The position numbers and the translations under genes were made by a program. This document shows positions 20,412-31,671 of a stretch of 64,000 nt of DNA, piece by piece; the first letter of the stretch is position 1, and every line of letters starts with the position of its first letter. The notes beneath the pieces were generated by a model, which worked only from the letters and a program-made list of their open reading frames with translations, searched no databases and was not told where the DNA came from. Source of the DNA: Humulus lupulus (taxonomy: Eukaryota > Streptophyta > Magnoliopsida > Rosales > Cannabaceae); contig NC_084802.1 in assembly GCF_963169125.1 (NCBI RefSeq), positions 27,781,107 to 27,845,106 on the forward strand, in the 5' to 3' direction.

Positions 20412-23400
20412 TTATTGATAATACTTGCGCAGGTGTTCTCCATTCCAGTAACGTGGAACGAGATCTCCGTTTAAGCGTGCAAGTTTGTATGTGCCTGGGT
20501 GAAGGACTTCTTCAATCTGGTAAGGTCCTTCCCAATTAGGTCCAAGCACTCCAGCAGTGGGGTCGCGGGTATTTAAGTAAACTCATCGTAGCACTAAATC
20601 ACCGACGTTGAATTTTCTTTCTTTAACTTTGGAGTTAAAGTACCGGGCGACTTTTTGCTGGTAAGCAGCAACTCGGAGTTGAGATTTTTCTCGCATCTCG
20701 TCGATTGTGTCTAGGGAGTCCATCATTAGCTGGCTGTTCTGATCCTGGTCGTAAGTTAAGCGCCGATGTGAGGGGGGATCTAACTCGACAGGCAACATGG
20801 CCTCATATCCATAGGCCAAAGAAAATGGGGTATGGCCTATTGATGTTCGGTGGGACGTTCTATACGACCACAGGACCTCAGGCAGCTGCTCTGGCCACGC
20901 TCCTTTAGCTTCTTCAAGTCTTTTCTTCAGGGTGTCTTTAAGAGTCTTTTTCACGGCTTCGACTTTCCCATTCGCTTGGGGGTGTGCAATTGAAGAAAAG
21001 CTTTTAATAACTCCATGCCTTTCGCAGAAATCGATGAATATGTCGCTGTCAAACTGGGTCCCGTTGTCTGAAACTATCTTCCTGGGCAGACCATATCGGC
21101 ATACAATGTTCTTGATGACGAAATCAAGAACTTTCTTGGTCGTGATGGTTGCGAGTGGTTCAGCTTCGGCCCATTTGGTGAAGTAATCAACTGCCACAAC
21201 TGCGTACTTTACTCCACCTTTCCCTGTAGGCAGGGATCCAATCAAATCTATTCCCCATACTGCGAAAGGCCACGGGCTCTGCATTTGTTTTAGTTCATTC
21301 GGAGCTGCTCGTGGAATCTTGGAGAACCTTTGACATTTGTCGCATCTTCGCACATACTCCATCGAATCTTCGTTCATTGTTGGCCAGAAGTAGCCTTGCC
21401 TTAGAATCTTTTTCGCCAAACTTTGCCCCCCAGCGTGATCCCCGCAAAAGTCGTCATGCACCTCCTTCATGAGTTCCTTAGCTTTTTCTGGTGTAACGCA
21501 CCTGAGTAGTGGCATTGAATATCCTCTTCGGTACATAACACCATCAACCAGTATGTACCTAGCGGCTAGCCTTTGCAGAGTTCTGGCTTTGTTTTTATCT
21601 GCTGGCAGTGTACCATTCGTCAGATACTCCAAGTAAGGCGCCATCCATGTATCTTCTAGACGAATCTCCATATTGTCCTCGGCCGCTTCTATGCTCGGCT
21701 TATTCAGTCTTTCTACTGGAACTATGTTCAAGGTGTTTGCATCCTTCGCGCTCGCGAGTTTAGCCAATGCGTCTGCATTCGAATTCTGGTCTCACGGAAT
21801 TTGTTGGAGGGTGTACTTTGTAAATTGGGCTAGCAAATCCTTCGTTTTATTCAGGTAGGCCATCATCTTTAAGCCTCGTGCTTGATATTCTCCCAGGACT
21901 TGATTCACGACTAGCTGTGAGTCACTATAAACATCAAGCTTCCTTATGCTCATATCTTTGGCCATTCTTAATCCAGTGAGGAGTGCCTCGTATTCTGCTT
22001 CATTGTTTGACGCGGTGAAGTCGAACCTGATTGCGCAGTGAAATCGATGCCCTTCCGGCGTTATCAATATCACTCCCGCTCCAGCGTGGGATACGTTGGA
22101 TGAACCATCCGTGAATAGCTTCCACGAAGGAGTTTTGTCTTGAGGCATGGGCGCTTCAGGCTGTTCACACTGCTCACTGTCTGGGAGTTCGGTGAACTCC
22201 GCAACAAGATCGGCTAAAACTTGTCCCTTTATTGCTGCTCGCGGTGAATAAGTTATATCGAACTGCCCTAGTTCGACTGCCCATTTTAACAATCGCCCAG
22301 CCGCCTCAGGTTTTTGGAGAACTTGCCGAAGGGGCTGGTCGGTTAGAACTGTGATAGGATGGGCTTGGAAGTAAGGACGCAACTTCCTGGAGGCTAGTAT
22401 TAAGCAATATGCTAACCTCTCGATTGGCGGATATCTTAATTCTGCACCGATTAGCCTCTTGCTGACATAGTAGACTGCTTTCTGTACGCCTTCTTCTTCC
22501 AGTACAAGTACCGCACTAGCAGCAACTTCAGTAATCGCCAGATAAATAAACAAAGTTTCTCCCTCTATCGGTTTTGACAAGATGGGAGGTTGCGCCATAT
22601 GAGCTTTCAAGGCCTGGAATGCTTGCTCGCAGTCTCCCGTCCATTCAAACTTCTTATTGCCCCTGAGTAGATTGAAGAAAGGGACACATTTGTCAGTTGA
22701 CTTCGAGATGAATCTACTCAGGGCAGCGATCCGCCCGGTCAAACTTTGTACATCCTTGATCTTCTCCGGCGACTTCATGTCGATCAGGGCTTTTATCTTG
22801 TCAGGGTTGGCTTCGATTCCCCTTGAATTTACTATAAACCCCAAAAACTTCCCTGATCCGACTCCAAAGGAACATTTGAGGGGATTCAACTTCATCTGGT
22901 ACTTATTTAACACATCAAAGCACTCTTGTAGATCCCCCACATGTCCTTCTGCCTTCTTAGACTTTACCAGCATGTCGTCCACATATACCTCCATGTTTGC
23001 ACCGACCAGCTCTTTAAACATGTGGTTGACTAGCCATTGGTAAGTCGCACCTGCGTTTTTCAGTCCGAAGGGCATGACTTTGTAACAGTATAAGCCCGTA
23101 TCGGTCCGAAAGCTGGTGTGATCCTCGTCAGGGGGATGCATGCTAATCTGGTTGTAGCCCGAATATGCATCCATGAATGAGAGGATCTCATGTCCTGCTG
23201 TCACATCGACCAGCTGGTCGATTCTTGGGAGTGGGAAGCAGTCTTTTGGGCAGGCTTTATTGAGGTCTGTAAAATCCACACAAGTCTGCCACTTGCCGTT
23301 AGGCTTGGGGACCAGCACCGGATTTGAGACACATGATGGATAGAACGCCACCCTGATAAACCCATTCTCCTTGAGTCTTTCGACTTCTTCCTTCAAGGCT

Positions 23401-24263
23401 CTTGATCTATCTTTATCGAGCAACCTTCTTTTTTGTTGCACGGGTGGAAAAATTTTATCTATGTTTAAGACATGGCTGATTACTGCAGGATCTATCCCCA
23501 CCATGTCTTTGTGTGACCAGGCGAAAACTTCCTGGTTCCTTCGCAAGAACTCCACCAGTGCATGCTTCGTGGTAGGTTCTAAGTTTTTCCCAACCTTCAT
23601 GACTCTGGTCGGGTCTTCTTTTTCGAGTTGGACCTCCTTCAGGTCCTCGACGGGTCCAACATTCTCTTCAAAATCCCCAAAGCGAGGATCCAAATCTACA
23701 TCCTCACTTTGGGCAACACCCTATTTGGTGACTTCACCACCTGATTGGGCTTGCGTATCTACTGCCATCTGCAATCGGTCTGGGGTGGTGCTCCTTGATG
23801 CTCCACTTTTCGCCTTTGTGATCGAGGCATTGTAGCACTCCCTGGCTTCCCTTTGGTTTCCTAAAATGCATCCTACCCCCGCGTCTGTTGGGAACTTCAT
23901 GGCTAGGTGCCACATAGAGATGACGACCCGTAGATCAACCAGTATGGGCCTCCCGATAACGGCGTTGTATGCCGAAGGACAATCGACCACTACAAAAGTG
24001 GCGAGTAATGTCCTTGTTGCAGGCGCTGTACCCGTAGTTACTGGAAGTTTGATCATTCCGGCTAGGGCGAGTCCTTCTCCAGAGAAGCCATATATTGTCT
24101 GATTGCAGGGCTCCAAGTCCTTTACGGAAAATTTCATGCGTTCCAGTGTTGACTTATACAGGATGTTCACTAAACTTTCTGTATCGACTAGTACCCTCTT
24201 TACCATCATATTGGCCATCTGGATGTCCACGACTTGGGAACCGGACGTGTTGGGCATCGCCAT
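20412..24263 (-). pseudogene. pol of T2: protease, RT, RNase H, archaeal RNase H, integrase; stops present
   Basis: Read on the minus strand. Protease has VLVDTESLVNIL, where the catalytic DTG has become DTE. RT has the CVDFTDLNKACPKD, FMDAYSGYNQI and YVDD motifs. The first RNase H ends near LTDQPLRQVL. A second, archaeal-type RNase H follows (LFTDGSSNVSHAGAG, ASNNEAEYEALL, VYSDSQLVVNQV), a hallmark of the Tat lineage. Integrase has HxxxH/CxxC zinc residues (GDHAGG, CDKCQRF) and a D,D,E core (GIDLIG, SDNGTQF, NGKVEAVKK), ending LRKYYQ at 20412. Stops lie at 23721, about 21790 and about 20580. The N-terminus overlaps gag in another frame by about 110 bp. There is no chromodomain. Confidence 0.9.
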
Positions 24264-26646
24264 CAGAGAAGGTTATCTCACCTTCCTCTGACCGAGCTTT
24301 TTTTGGTGCACGGTCCTCCACAGTCATCATCTCGATGTCCTGGTCGTGGCGCAGAGTCCGGGCATATCGTTCTCTGGTCTTTCCACTATTTCCCGCGAGG
24401 TGCGGGCCTCCATAGATGGTTAAGAGAGTTCCGGCCACGGGGGCAGGCTGTAATGGTGGCGAGCGTTGGCGTGTGGACGCCTGCTCGTTGCCACCTGGAG
24501 CTTCTCGTTGGGAATTTCCCGAGGCACGTACGTACCTTCTCAAGTGTCCTTGTCTAATAAGAAACTCGATTTCGTCTTTTAACTGGTTGCATTCGTTAGT
24601 GTCATGTCCATAGTCGTTATGATAACGACAGAACTTAGTAGTGTCTCTTTTTGAAATGTCCTTTCGAATGGGTCCAGGTTTCTTGTAAGGCACACTAGAG
24701 CTTGTGGCCTGGTAAACCTCTCCCCAAGACTCAACGAGGGCAGTGTAGTTAGTGAACCTAGGCTCATAACGATTACCCTTGGCTCGTTTGTTGTCGGAGG
24801 TGGAAGGCTCGTTATACGGCCGTTTTCCTCCATTCTTGCCATTACCGTTGCCATTTCCATTGCCTTTGCCGTTGCCATTAGGTTTGGAACCATTGGCGGC
24901 TTTGGCGGGTTCGGCGGCCTTCTTACCCTTGTTCGAGGGTTTTCCATCATCAGCAATGGCATCTTCGAGCTTGATGTAATGATCAGCTCGGTCCAAGAAC
25001 TCCTGGGTGGTTCTAACTCCTTCCTTTCGGAGACTTTTCCAGAGGGGAGAGCAACGTTTAAACCCTACAGTAATGGCCATCATCTTGCCTTCATCTCCTA
25101 CTATTTTTTCTCCAGCTGCCACTCGCATAAAGCGCTGGACGTAATCCTTCACTGACTCCTCGTCCTGCTGGCGAATCTCGACTAGCTGGTTTGCTTCGGT
25201 TGGGTGCACTCGACCCTCATAGAACTGTCTGTAGAACTCCCTTACGAACATTTCCCAGGAAACTATGCTTGCAGGCGGGAACTTAAAGAACCACTCCTGC
25301 GCTGCTTCAGAAAGTGTTGCAGGGAAGATCCTACACCGAGCGTCTTCGGACACTTTCTGAATGTCCATCTGAATCTCAAATTTATTCACATGCGAGACTG
25401 GGTCCCCATATCCATCAAAGTTTGGGAGTGTAGGCATCTTGAACTTGCTGGGAGTTTCGGCGTTGGCAATTCTTTGGACGAAAGGAGTGCCTTTCCTCCT
25501 ATCGTGGTCGATGTAAGAAGTCCTTCCTCCGACCAGCTACTGAACAACCTGGTTGAGCGCGTATATCTGGGCCTGCACTGCGGTAGGAATCGCGGTGGCC
25601 TCTGTTGCTGGTTGGACGTTCTCGTTGTGCCTCTCGCGGAAATCATTGAGTACATCTCTCAGGTCCTCTTCTCTTCTTCTCTGCTCGCTACCACCGAGCC
25701 GGTTGAAGACATTATTTTGTTTGGGCTGCCACCCAGCATCCTGTCTATTTGGTTGGTCATCTTGAGGTACTTGGCTCCTGCTTTTACCTCTTTCTCCATT
25801 CCTCCCACCAGCATTTCCCTTGCCTGAGTCAGCCTCATTGTACCCGTTGCCATCTCTGAACCTTGACTGGCTATGGTGAGGTCGACTGTTCCCTCGATGC
25901 CCATTTCTGGCTGAACCATCCCGAGCGTTAGAGGGTGGTCTGCGCTGGTCGTGGTGTCTCCGTGCACCATCGCACCATGGGGGGCCCCGGACCGCAGAGC
26001 CTAACTCTGAGTCTCTCCTGTTGCCAGGAGGGTACTGACCTCTGTTCGGTAGGTTCGGCCCATCATCCCCATGGCATCTAGGGCTGCGAGGCTGATGCTC
26101 GGTCCTATTCTGCCTCTGTTGCGAGGGATTACCTCGAGCAGCTTGGGATGGTGGCTGCGCCTCAGGATCCTGTGGGACATCTTCATGGGGCATCTGAGGC
26201 TGTTCGGTCCTTTGTGGACTCGAAGGCTGAATCAGTGGGCTCGAATTAGGACCCCTCTGGGGTGGCCCATTCATCGGTTGGTCAGGCTGCGAGGCAGGTG
26301 CAGCCTGATTTCTAGCTAACAGCAAGGCTGCCTCAAGGGCTGCCATGGCTTTGTTCTGGCGACGGTCAACCTCCGCCTGCCTTTCGCTCAATTCCGCGCG
26401 CTGCCTTTCAATCTCCTGCTGCTGCCGCGCCATAACTTCAGCGGCAGTCTCCTGACTGGCTCTCAGACTAGCCAGCTCTTCTTGCAACGCGCCCAGAGTA
26501 CTCTTCAGCGTTGCATCATCCATTTCCTCCTCTTCAAAGTCCAGTTGTGGCTCATCTTCCACCATGCTTGCAGAAGGAGGAGGAGGAGGCGGGTTTGACG
26601 GTGCAGCGGCGGCTGTCTGTCCAGTTTTCTTTCCTGCTTTCGCCAT
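24154..26646 (-). pseudogene. gag of T2, interrupted by one in-frame TAG
   Basis: Starts at ATG 26646 (MAKAGKKTGQT). The N-terminal part is rich in Pro, Glu and Gln, with a predicted coiled coil (VMARQQQEIERQRAEL region), then Arg/Asn-rich sequence. A TAG at 25537-25539 interrupts the frame, which then continues unchanged. The capsid-like retrotransposon gag core follows (EAAQEWFFKFPP, FVREFYRQFY, VKDYVQRFMR). Next comes a Gly/Asn/Lys-rich linker with a GNGKGNGNGNGNGK repeat, then a CCHC-like knuckle of Tat type (CRYHNDYGHDTNEC). Gag would assemble the virus-like particle. The position of the TAG between two domains could reflect decay or readthrough; decay is simpler. Confidence 0.85.
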
Positions 26647-26694
26647 TAGTTTTCTCAACAGCAATAAATCAATCTCTCAATGAAAGCACCAGAA

Positions 26695-27283
26695 TGTTGA
26701 CCCACGATTTGGCCAACTGACTCGGAGTCAAAATGTGATTGATATGAACGAATGTATAGAGAAGAACGTAATGACAAAAGTAAAGAAAACACAGTAATTT
26801 ATAGTGGTTCGGCCCCAGGATCTGGTACTGACCTACGTCCACTTAGACTGATATTGATATAAGAATCAGAAGAGTGATCAAAGAACCAGGGTTCGATGAG
26901 TTTCACTAACCTCTGAAGAACAATACAAGTTTACTTGGAGAATTACTATAGTTCCGAATGATTCAAAAGCCAAACGTCCCCTTCCTTGAGCTATCTCTTG
27001 CTATTTATAGGCTCAAGGAGGGTTACAAAAGATTGTTACAGATATTCTTTCCTGAATAATCGGATACCCAGAAGATTGTATGAGATAAATTCGGGATTCA
27101 TAAAGATCTTCCCATAAATGTTGCCTTGTACACGAAACCATCGACCAGACTGGTCGCGGGTAAGACGGGCTTACCCTGCTTCTACTGTGTCTTCTGGTCG
27201 ATACTCTAGCAGATGCTTCTAGGTGTCAGCCACGTGTCCAGAGATTACTTGCCACGTCACCAATGCTAATTTATTGGATAACA
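26695..27283 (-). repeat. 5' LTR of T2
   Basis: 589 bp. In element orientation it begins TGTTATCCAATAAATTAGC and ends GGTCAACA. It is followed inward by a candidate primer site TGGTGCTTTCATTGAGAG (26691-26674); I did not identify the tRNA. Confidence 0.93.
27002..27009 (-). promoter_or_regulatory. TATA box of the T2 LTR promoter
   Basis: TATAAATA on the minus strand (GCCTATAAATAGCAAGAG). The same motif is kept in the separated 3' LTR piece near 28981. Confidence 0.7.
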
Positions 27284-27841
27284 GCCTTCAACCTATATAT
27301 AGCCTAGGTCAAATGACCAAAATGCCATTCATGCTTAATTCATTTCTTAACAACCCATAAGGGCAAAACCATCCTTTTCCACCTATCTCGTTAATCATAA
27401 TTAACACTCTCCAATTCCCGCTATTCTCAAATACCAATAAAATCATATCCCATTACCCTTTTATTCTTGGTAATGCTTTAATCATCAAACCACCCCAAGA
27501 CCCACCCCGAGCCCCGAACTTAAACCTGTTATGACCAAACTGATAATTTGAATTCAAAAATCGTCTCATACCGAATAGCTTGAACAAATCCACATTATAA
27601 TGTAGCCTCAACAATAGCTCACCGACATGCATACAAATATACAATTACGCCCTCAATAGGAAAAATTACCAAAATGCCCCTATGTTGAAATGTGGACCCA
27701 CATGCATGCTTTTAACATCATATTATAATATAATTCACATAAACATGCATTTAATCATTTAAGGGCATAATAAATCAATTATGGCCCTCTCAGCCTACTA
27801 ACCCGACCCTTAAGCCTCATTAGGGATTTCGGGGCATTAGA
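27284..27841 (-). repeat. 3' LTR of A1, first part (inverted)
   Basis: Reverse complement of the first part of the A1 5' LTR (9716 to about 10266), ending at the T2 target site GGTTGAAGGC. The LTR start here reads TCTAATGCCCC, so the TG terminus is mutated. The A1 polypurine tract TAAGGAGGGGATAGT abuts it at 27842-27856. Confidence 0.88.
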
Positions 27842-27877
27842 ACTATCCCCTCCTTATAGAAATTTCGTCCTCGAAAT

Positions 27878-28480
27878 TTACCTGAATAGCTCGGGATACT
27901 GATTCTGCATATTTGACTCCAGCTCCCAGGTCGCTTCCTCGACATTGTTGTTCCTCCACAATACCTTAACCAAAGGTATCGTCTTATTCCTGAGGACCTT
28001 GTCCTTTCTGTCAAGTATCTGGACTGGCTGTTCCTCATAGGAGAGATCTGCCTCAAGCTCCAGATCTTCATAGCTCAAAACATGAGTCACATCTAATATA
28101 TACCTCCGAAGAGCTAAAACATGAAACACGTTATGTACGGCTGACAATGCCAGAGGTAAGGCCAACCTATAAGCCACCTGACCAATCCTCTCCAGGATCT
28201 CAAATGGTCCTACAAATCTAGGGCTCGACCTTCTTCCCAAACCTTCTCACCCCTTTCCATGGTGAGACTTTAAGGAAGACGTAGTTTCCCACTTGGAACT
28301 CCACGTTCCTGTGCTTGGGATCTGCATAACTCTTCTGTCTACTCTGAGAAGCGAGCATCCGAGCTCTAGTCTTCTCAATGGTCTCACTGGTCCTCTGAAC
28401 TGCCTCAGGACCCAAGAAAAGATACCTGAGATAACCAAAATTCACATTTCTTGAACTTTGCAAACAGTCTGTGCTCCCTC
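27878..28480 (-). pseudogene. 3' end of A1 pol: RT fragment joined to integrase C-terminus and chromodomain
   Basis: On the minus strand this continues A1 pol from GAGGG (28480-28476). About 14 codons of RT follow to the FLG position. It then jumps to the integrase C-terminal region (PEAVQRTSETIEK). Compared with element C, about 1.6 kb (end of RT, RNase H and the integrase core) is deleted. A frame shift lies near 28218-28240. The last ORF (28240-27878) carries the chromodomain: [20 protein letters not shown], then [19 protein letters not shown]. Chromodomains tether integration to heterochromatin in this clade. Confidence 0.88.
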
Positions 28481-28852
28481 TGTGACAGTCAAAATCCCGT
28501 GATCCGTAAGGGGAAAGACCGGGTAAGCTGTGCAATCCCACACCGCCTGGGGAAGGTCAAGTGTAATGATTCTAAGACTGTGTAGGTATGGGACTACACA
28601 GTTGAAGATGGCTTAAATGGATTGATAGGTACTACCTATATCAAGAAGGTGCATCTTCTTTTTGGTAGTCCATCACTTAAGAACTCCATGGTTAAGCGTG
28701 CTTGGCCTGGAGTAATCTAGGGATGGGTGACCTTCTGGGAAGTTTTCCCAGGAAGTGTGCGAGTGAGGACAAAGCACGCTGGAAAGACTTGTCTTGGTTT
28801 GTAGGGCCAGTCATCATTCCAGAAAGCAGTCATAGTGATGTGGGGCGTCACA
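28481..28852 (+). mobile_element. Cassandra-type TRIM solo LTR with 5S rRNA-like segment
   Basis: 372 bp from TGTGACAGTC to GGGGCGTCACA. The interior matches what I know of Cassandra LTRs: a TCCCACACCGCCTGGGG segment, a 5S-like block, then GAGGACAAAGCACGCTGG and GGTTTGTAGGGCCAGTCA. The right target copy is GTTCC (28853-28857). Its partner is GGAAC at 17572-17576, on the far side of the inverted segment. The left neighbour is CCCTC (28476-28480), which belongs to the LTR-B target pair. Confidence 0.88.
28648..28765 (+). other. 5S rRNA-like segment within the Cassandra LTR
   Basis: Contains AGAACTCCATGGTTAAGCG, TGCTTGGCCTGGAGTA and GGATGGGTGACCTTCTGGGA, which align with plant 5S rRNA including the internal control region. 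The 5' part is diverged. It is not a functional ribosomal gene; it is a domain of the element. Confidence 0.85.
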
Positions 28853-29296
28853 GTTCCGTGTACAAGGCAACATTTATGGGAAGATCTTTATGAATCCCGA
28901 ATTTATCTCATAAAATCTTCTGGGTATCCGATTATTCAGGAAAGACTATCTGTAACAATCTTTTGTAACCCTCCTTAAGCCTATAAATAGCAAGAGATAG
29001 CTCAAGGAATGGGACGTTTGGCTTTTGAATCATTCGGAACTATAGTAATTCTTCAAGTAAACTTGTATTGTTCTTCAGAGGTTAGTGAAACTCATCGAAC
29101 CCTGGTTCTTTGATCACTCTTCTGATTCTTATATCAATATCAGTCGAAGTGGACGTAGGTCATTACCAGATCCTAGGGCCGAACCACTATAAATTACTGT
29201 GTTTTCTTTACTTTTGTCATTACGTTCTTCTCTATACATTCGTTCATATCAATCACATTTTGACTCCGAGTCAGTTGGCCAAATCGTGGGTCAACA
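28853..29296 (+). repeat. 3' LTR of T2, remaining 439 bp plus GTTCC target copy
   Basis: Runs in the opposite orientation to the rest of T2, as the reverse complement of 26695-27133. It ends GGGTCAACA and is followed by the T2 target copy AAGGC and the interrupted A1 3' LTR. Confidence 0.92.
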
Positions 29297-30109
29297 AAGG
29301 CTGTAGAAATAGAACCAAAACAGAGCCTTGTTTCCTTCCTCACGATCCTCACCATTTCTCTTCTCCATCCTTTGAATTTTGAAGCAAGTTTGGGGATTCA
29401 AACTTGGAGGTTGAAGCTTGAGGTCTTAGGCTAGTGTTCAGCCATTGAAGAGGTTTCAATTCAAGCTTAAGGTAAGGTTCTATTTCCATTTTATAGTGCC
29501 TTGCTCTGTATTTGTGCTGGTTTTAAGGTTTGGAGTATTGATCATTGAAATGGGGAATTTGATGAAGTTTTGATTGGTGTAAAGCTTAGGATTTGATGCT
29601 TGTATGGTGGATAAGTTGTGGTAATAGTTGGTGGCTTTGATTTGTGATATTGAGAGAGTTTTAATGAGGTTTTGAAATGAGTTCGGAGGGGAAAAATAGG
29701 AGCTTTTGGCTGAGTTTCAGGCGGGGTCGCGGCTCTGTTCTTGAGCGTCGCGACCCAAGATCATTGAAGAGGAAGGGAGAAGCTGCTGGGCCGTTAGGCC
29801 GCGGCATGGAGAAGGAGAGTCGCGGCCTGTGTTGGGGAAAGGATGTTCGGCCGCTTCTGGTTGAGGAGGCGGGCTGCGACATGGTGAGGTAGGGCCGCGA
29901 CCCATAGTGGCATTTTTTCCAAAAGTGGATTTTTGGCTTGAGGATTCAAACCTTAGGCCTCGAGATCGATCCTACTACCCGATTTAGTAGGATTCGATGT
30001 CTCGAAGGCTAGGTTTTGGTCCGGGAACCTTTGTTATTCATTTTATTGATGGAATCCCGTAATTGGTTATGACCAGGTGACCGTCAAGGAAATAAAAGGT
30101 TGATCGTTC
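29297..30109 (+). repeat. 3' LTR of A1, second part, truncated
   Basis: Follows A1 5' LTR sequence from about 10262 (AAGGCTGTAGAAATAGAACC) to GGTTGATCGTTC. The last kilobase of the LTR and its right target copy are missing. It includes the CG-rich motif cluster (29715-29905). Confidence 0.88.
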
Positions 30110-30543
30110 CCGTCACCTAACTAATCACCAACTATGTTTCCCAATGTCACATAGTCTCCAATATATTTTCCCAAGTTCCCAGAAATACCCCAGGCTCCCC
30201 CCGAGCCAGGTATAAATCCCCACCGTGACTTTTTCGCTAAACCGCTCACTAGGATTGCCTCGAGTCACCAGCAGCAAAGATATCCACATAATAATGTGGT
30301 CTCAACAATTTATCACAAATAATCACGCTTATGCCCTCAACAGGCCAAAATTACAAATATGCCCCTATAAGCTAAGCAGGGCCTACATGCATACTAATAC
30401 TCATAATCATGCATCTCATATATCCATATAATCATATAAGCATGCTTATCACATAATCATTTAAATCACACACAAACCAATTATGCCCTCCTGGCACACT
30501 AATCAAGGCCCTTAAGCCTCATTAGTAATTTTGGGTTGTTACA
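30110..30543 (-). repeat. probable right part of LTR D
   Basis: In minus orientation it begins TGTAACAACCCAAAATTAC, then a GAGGCTTAAGGGCC segment typical of the 5' part of these chromovirus LTRs. It lies where A1 ends, as expected if A1 inserted into D. The flanks of the two outer ends (AAGGC and GATTC) do not match, so the pairing with 7623-9715 is inferred. Confidence 0.5.
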
Positions 30544-31671
30544 GATTCGCTTTTATTCTCTAAATCTCATATCTCTGTAAAAAAAATCAAAATTGACCTA
30601 GTCAACTTTAAAAATCCTAATTGATAATTAAATCAATTAATTGAGACATTCTAGATGATTTACTCAAAGGTGATGCGGAGACCATGGATCCATGAAATCA
30701 AGCTCCAATACGTTACCATGAATTTATTTACGAATACTTTCACTACCTTATTAATTCCTTGTGACTTCACTATAGACTCATAATTGAACTCTTGAATTCA
30801 TAGAACTTATTTTCCAAACCACAAATATGTTATCCATTGTTACAACCATTACAGTCAGTTAATCCTCTATCGATGGCTTACTAACGAGCTAGGTGTAAAT
30901 TACCTTTTTACCCCTCATCATTATTTTATCCTTAACTCCCCTAAGATCCTTATAAATGATATTTTCGTGAACTTAATCACAGAAATGAGAACTAAATCAT
31001 TTAACCTTTTGAACAAAGAAATTAAGGAAATCATCTTTTTCAATTCTCATACCGAAGTTATAGATTTCATATCTATGAATAATACTCCCACTCAATTACA
31101 CTACTAAATCTCCAAGATGTTTGAATGGGCTAGACCGTAGGGTAAGCTGGTAATGAACAAGTCTACAAATTTAAATAATATAATTATCATAATATTATCA
31201 CTCAGATTTAAGATCGACTCGACCTATAGTCAATGTTGTGACATTGATTAGATTTGATAACAATGATACTTATTTATCTATCAATAATCAATATTGGTCC
31301 TAGTCCGATGTAACCAAATACATCTGGTCTTATCTACTTGGTCAATGCCTTGGACAAGACATCACACCCTGAATGTTTAAGTAGATCATGTCGTAGATTT
31401 CCTAATCAATGAAAATCCAATGCACTAGTATAATCTTAGGACTCGTTCTTTTGAACATATTATGACAACTATAAACCACTGTGACCTAGTCACTATAATT
31501 GTAATTATCCATATGTTTGGGATTTTATAAATGTTTGTATTATTCCAATAATCATGTAATAAAACAAGCAAGCAACACGATTATCAAACTAAATTATTTA
31601 TATTACTTTTATAGACAATATGAAATCGTGTTACATGTCCGACATGATTTTATAAGGGCATAAAACCAACA
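30544..31671 (-). repeat. probable Copia-type LTR remnant
   Basis: Ends on the plus strand with GACATGATTTTATAAGGGCATAAAACCAACA (31641-31671; only the end is diagnostic). In reverse this reads as a TGTTGG... LTR start of the style common in plant Copia elements. No coding region is attached, and the left end is undefined against LTR D. Confidence 0.45.

Larger units (their letters stand above)
17572..27283 (-). mobile_element. Tat-lineage Ty3/gypsy retrotransposon T2 (main part)
   Basis: On the minus strand: 5' LTR (26695-27283), gag, protease, reverse transcriptase, RNase H, archaeal-type RNase H, integrase, an opposing ORF on the plus strand, a polypurine tract, and the first 150 bp of the 3' LTR (17572-17721). 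The last 439 bp of the 3' LTR are at 28858-29296 in the opposite orientation; 150 + 439 equals the 589-bp 5' LTR. The target duplication is AAGGC: 29297-29301, and its complement GCCTT at 27284-27288. T2 was inserted in the A1 3' LTR before an inversion split it. Confidence 0.93.

Noticed and set aside
28648..28765. Functional 5S rRNA gene
   Set aside because: The block is diverged at its 5' part and embedded in a TG...CA LTR of Cassandra type, with flanking element sequence.
30225..30431. Short ORF in the 30.2-30.4 kb region
   Set aside because: Lies within a reverse-oriented LTR fragment; the peptide has no motif.
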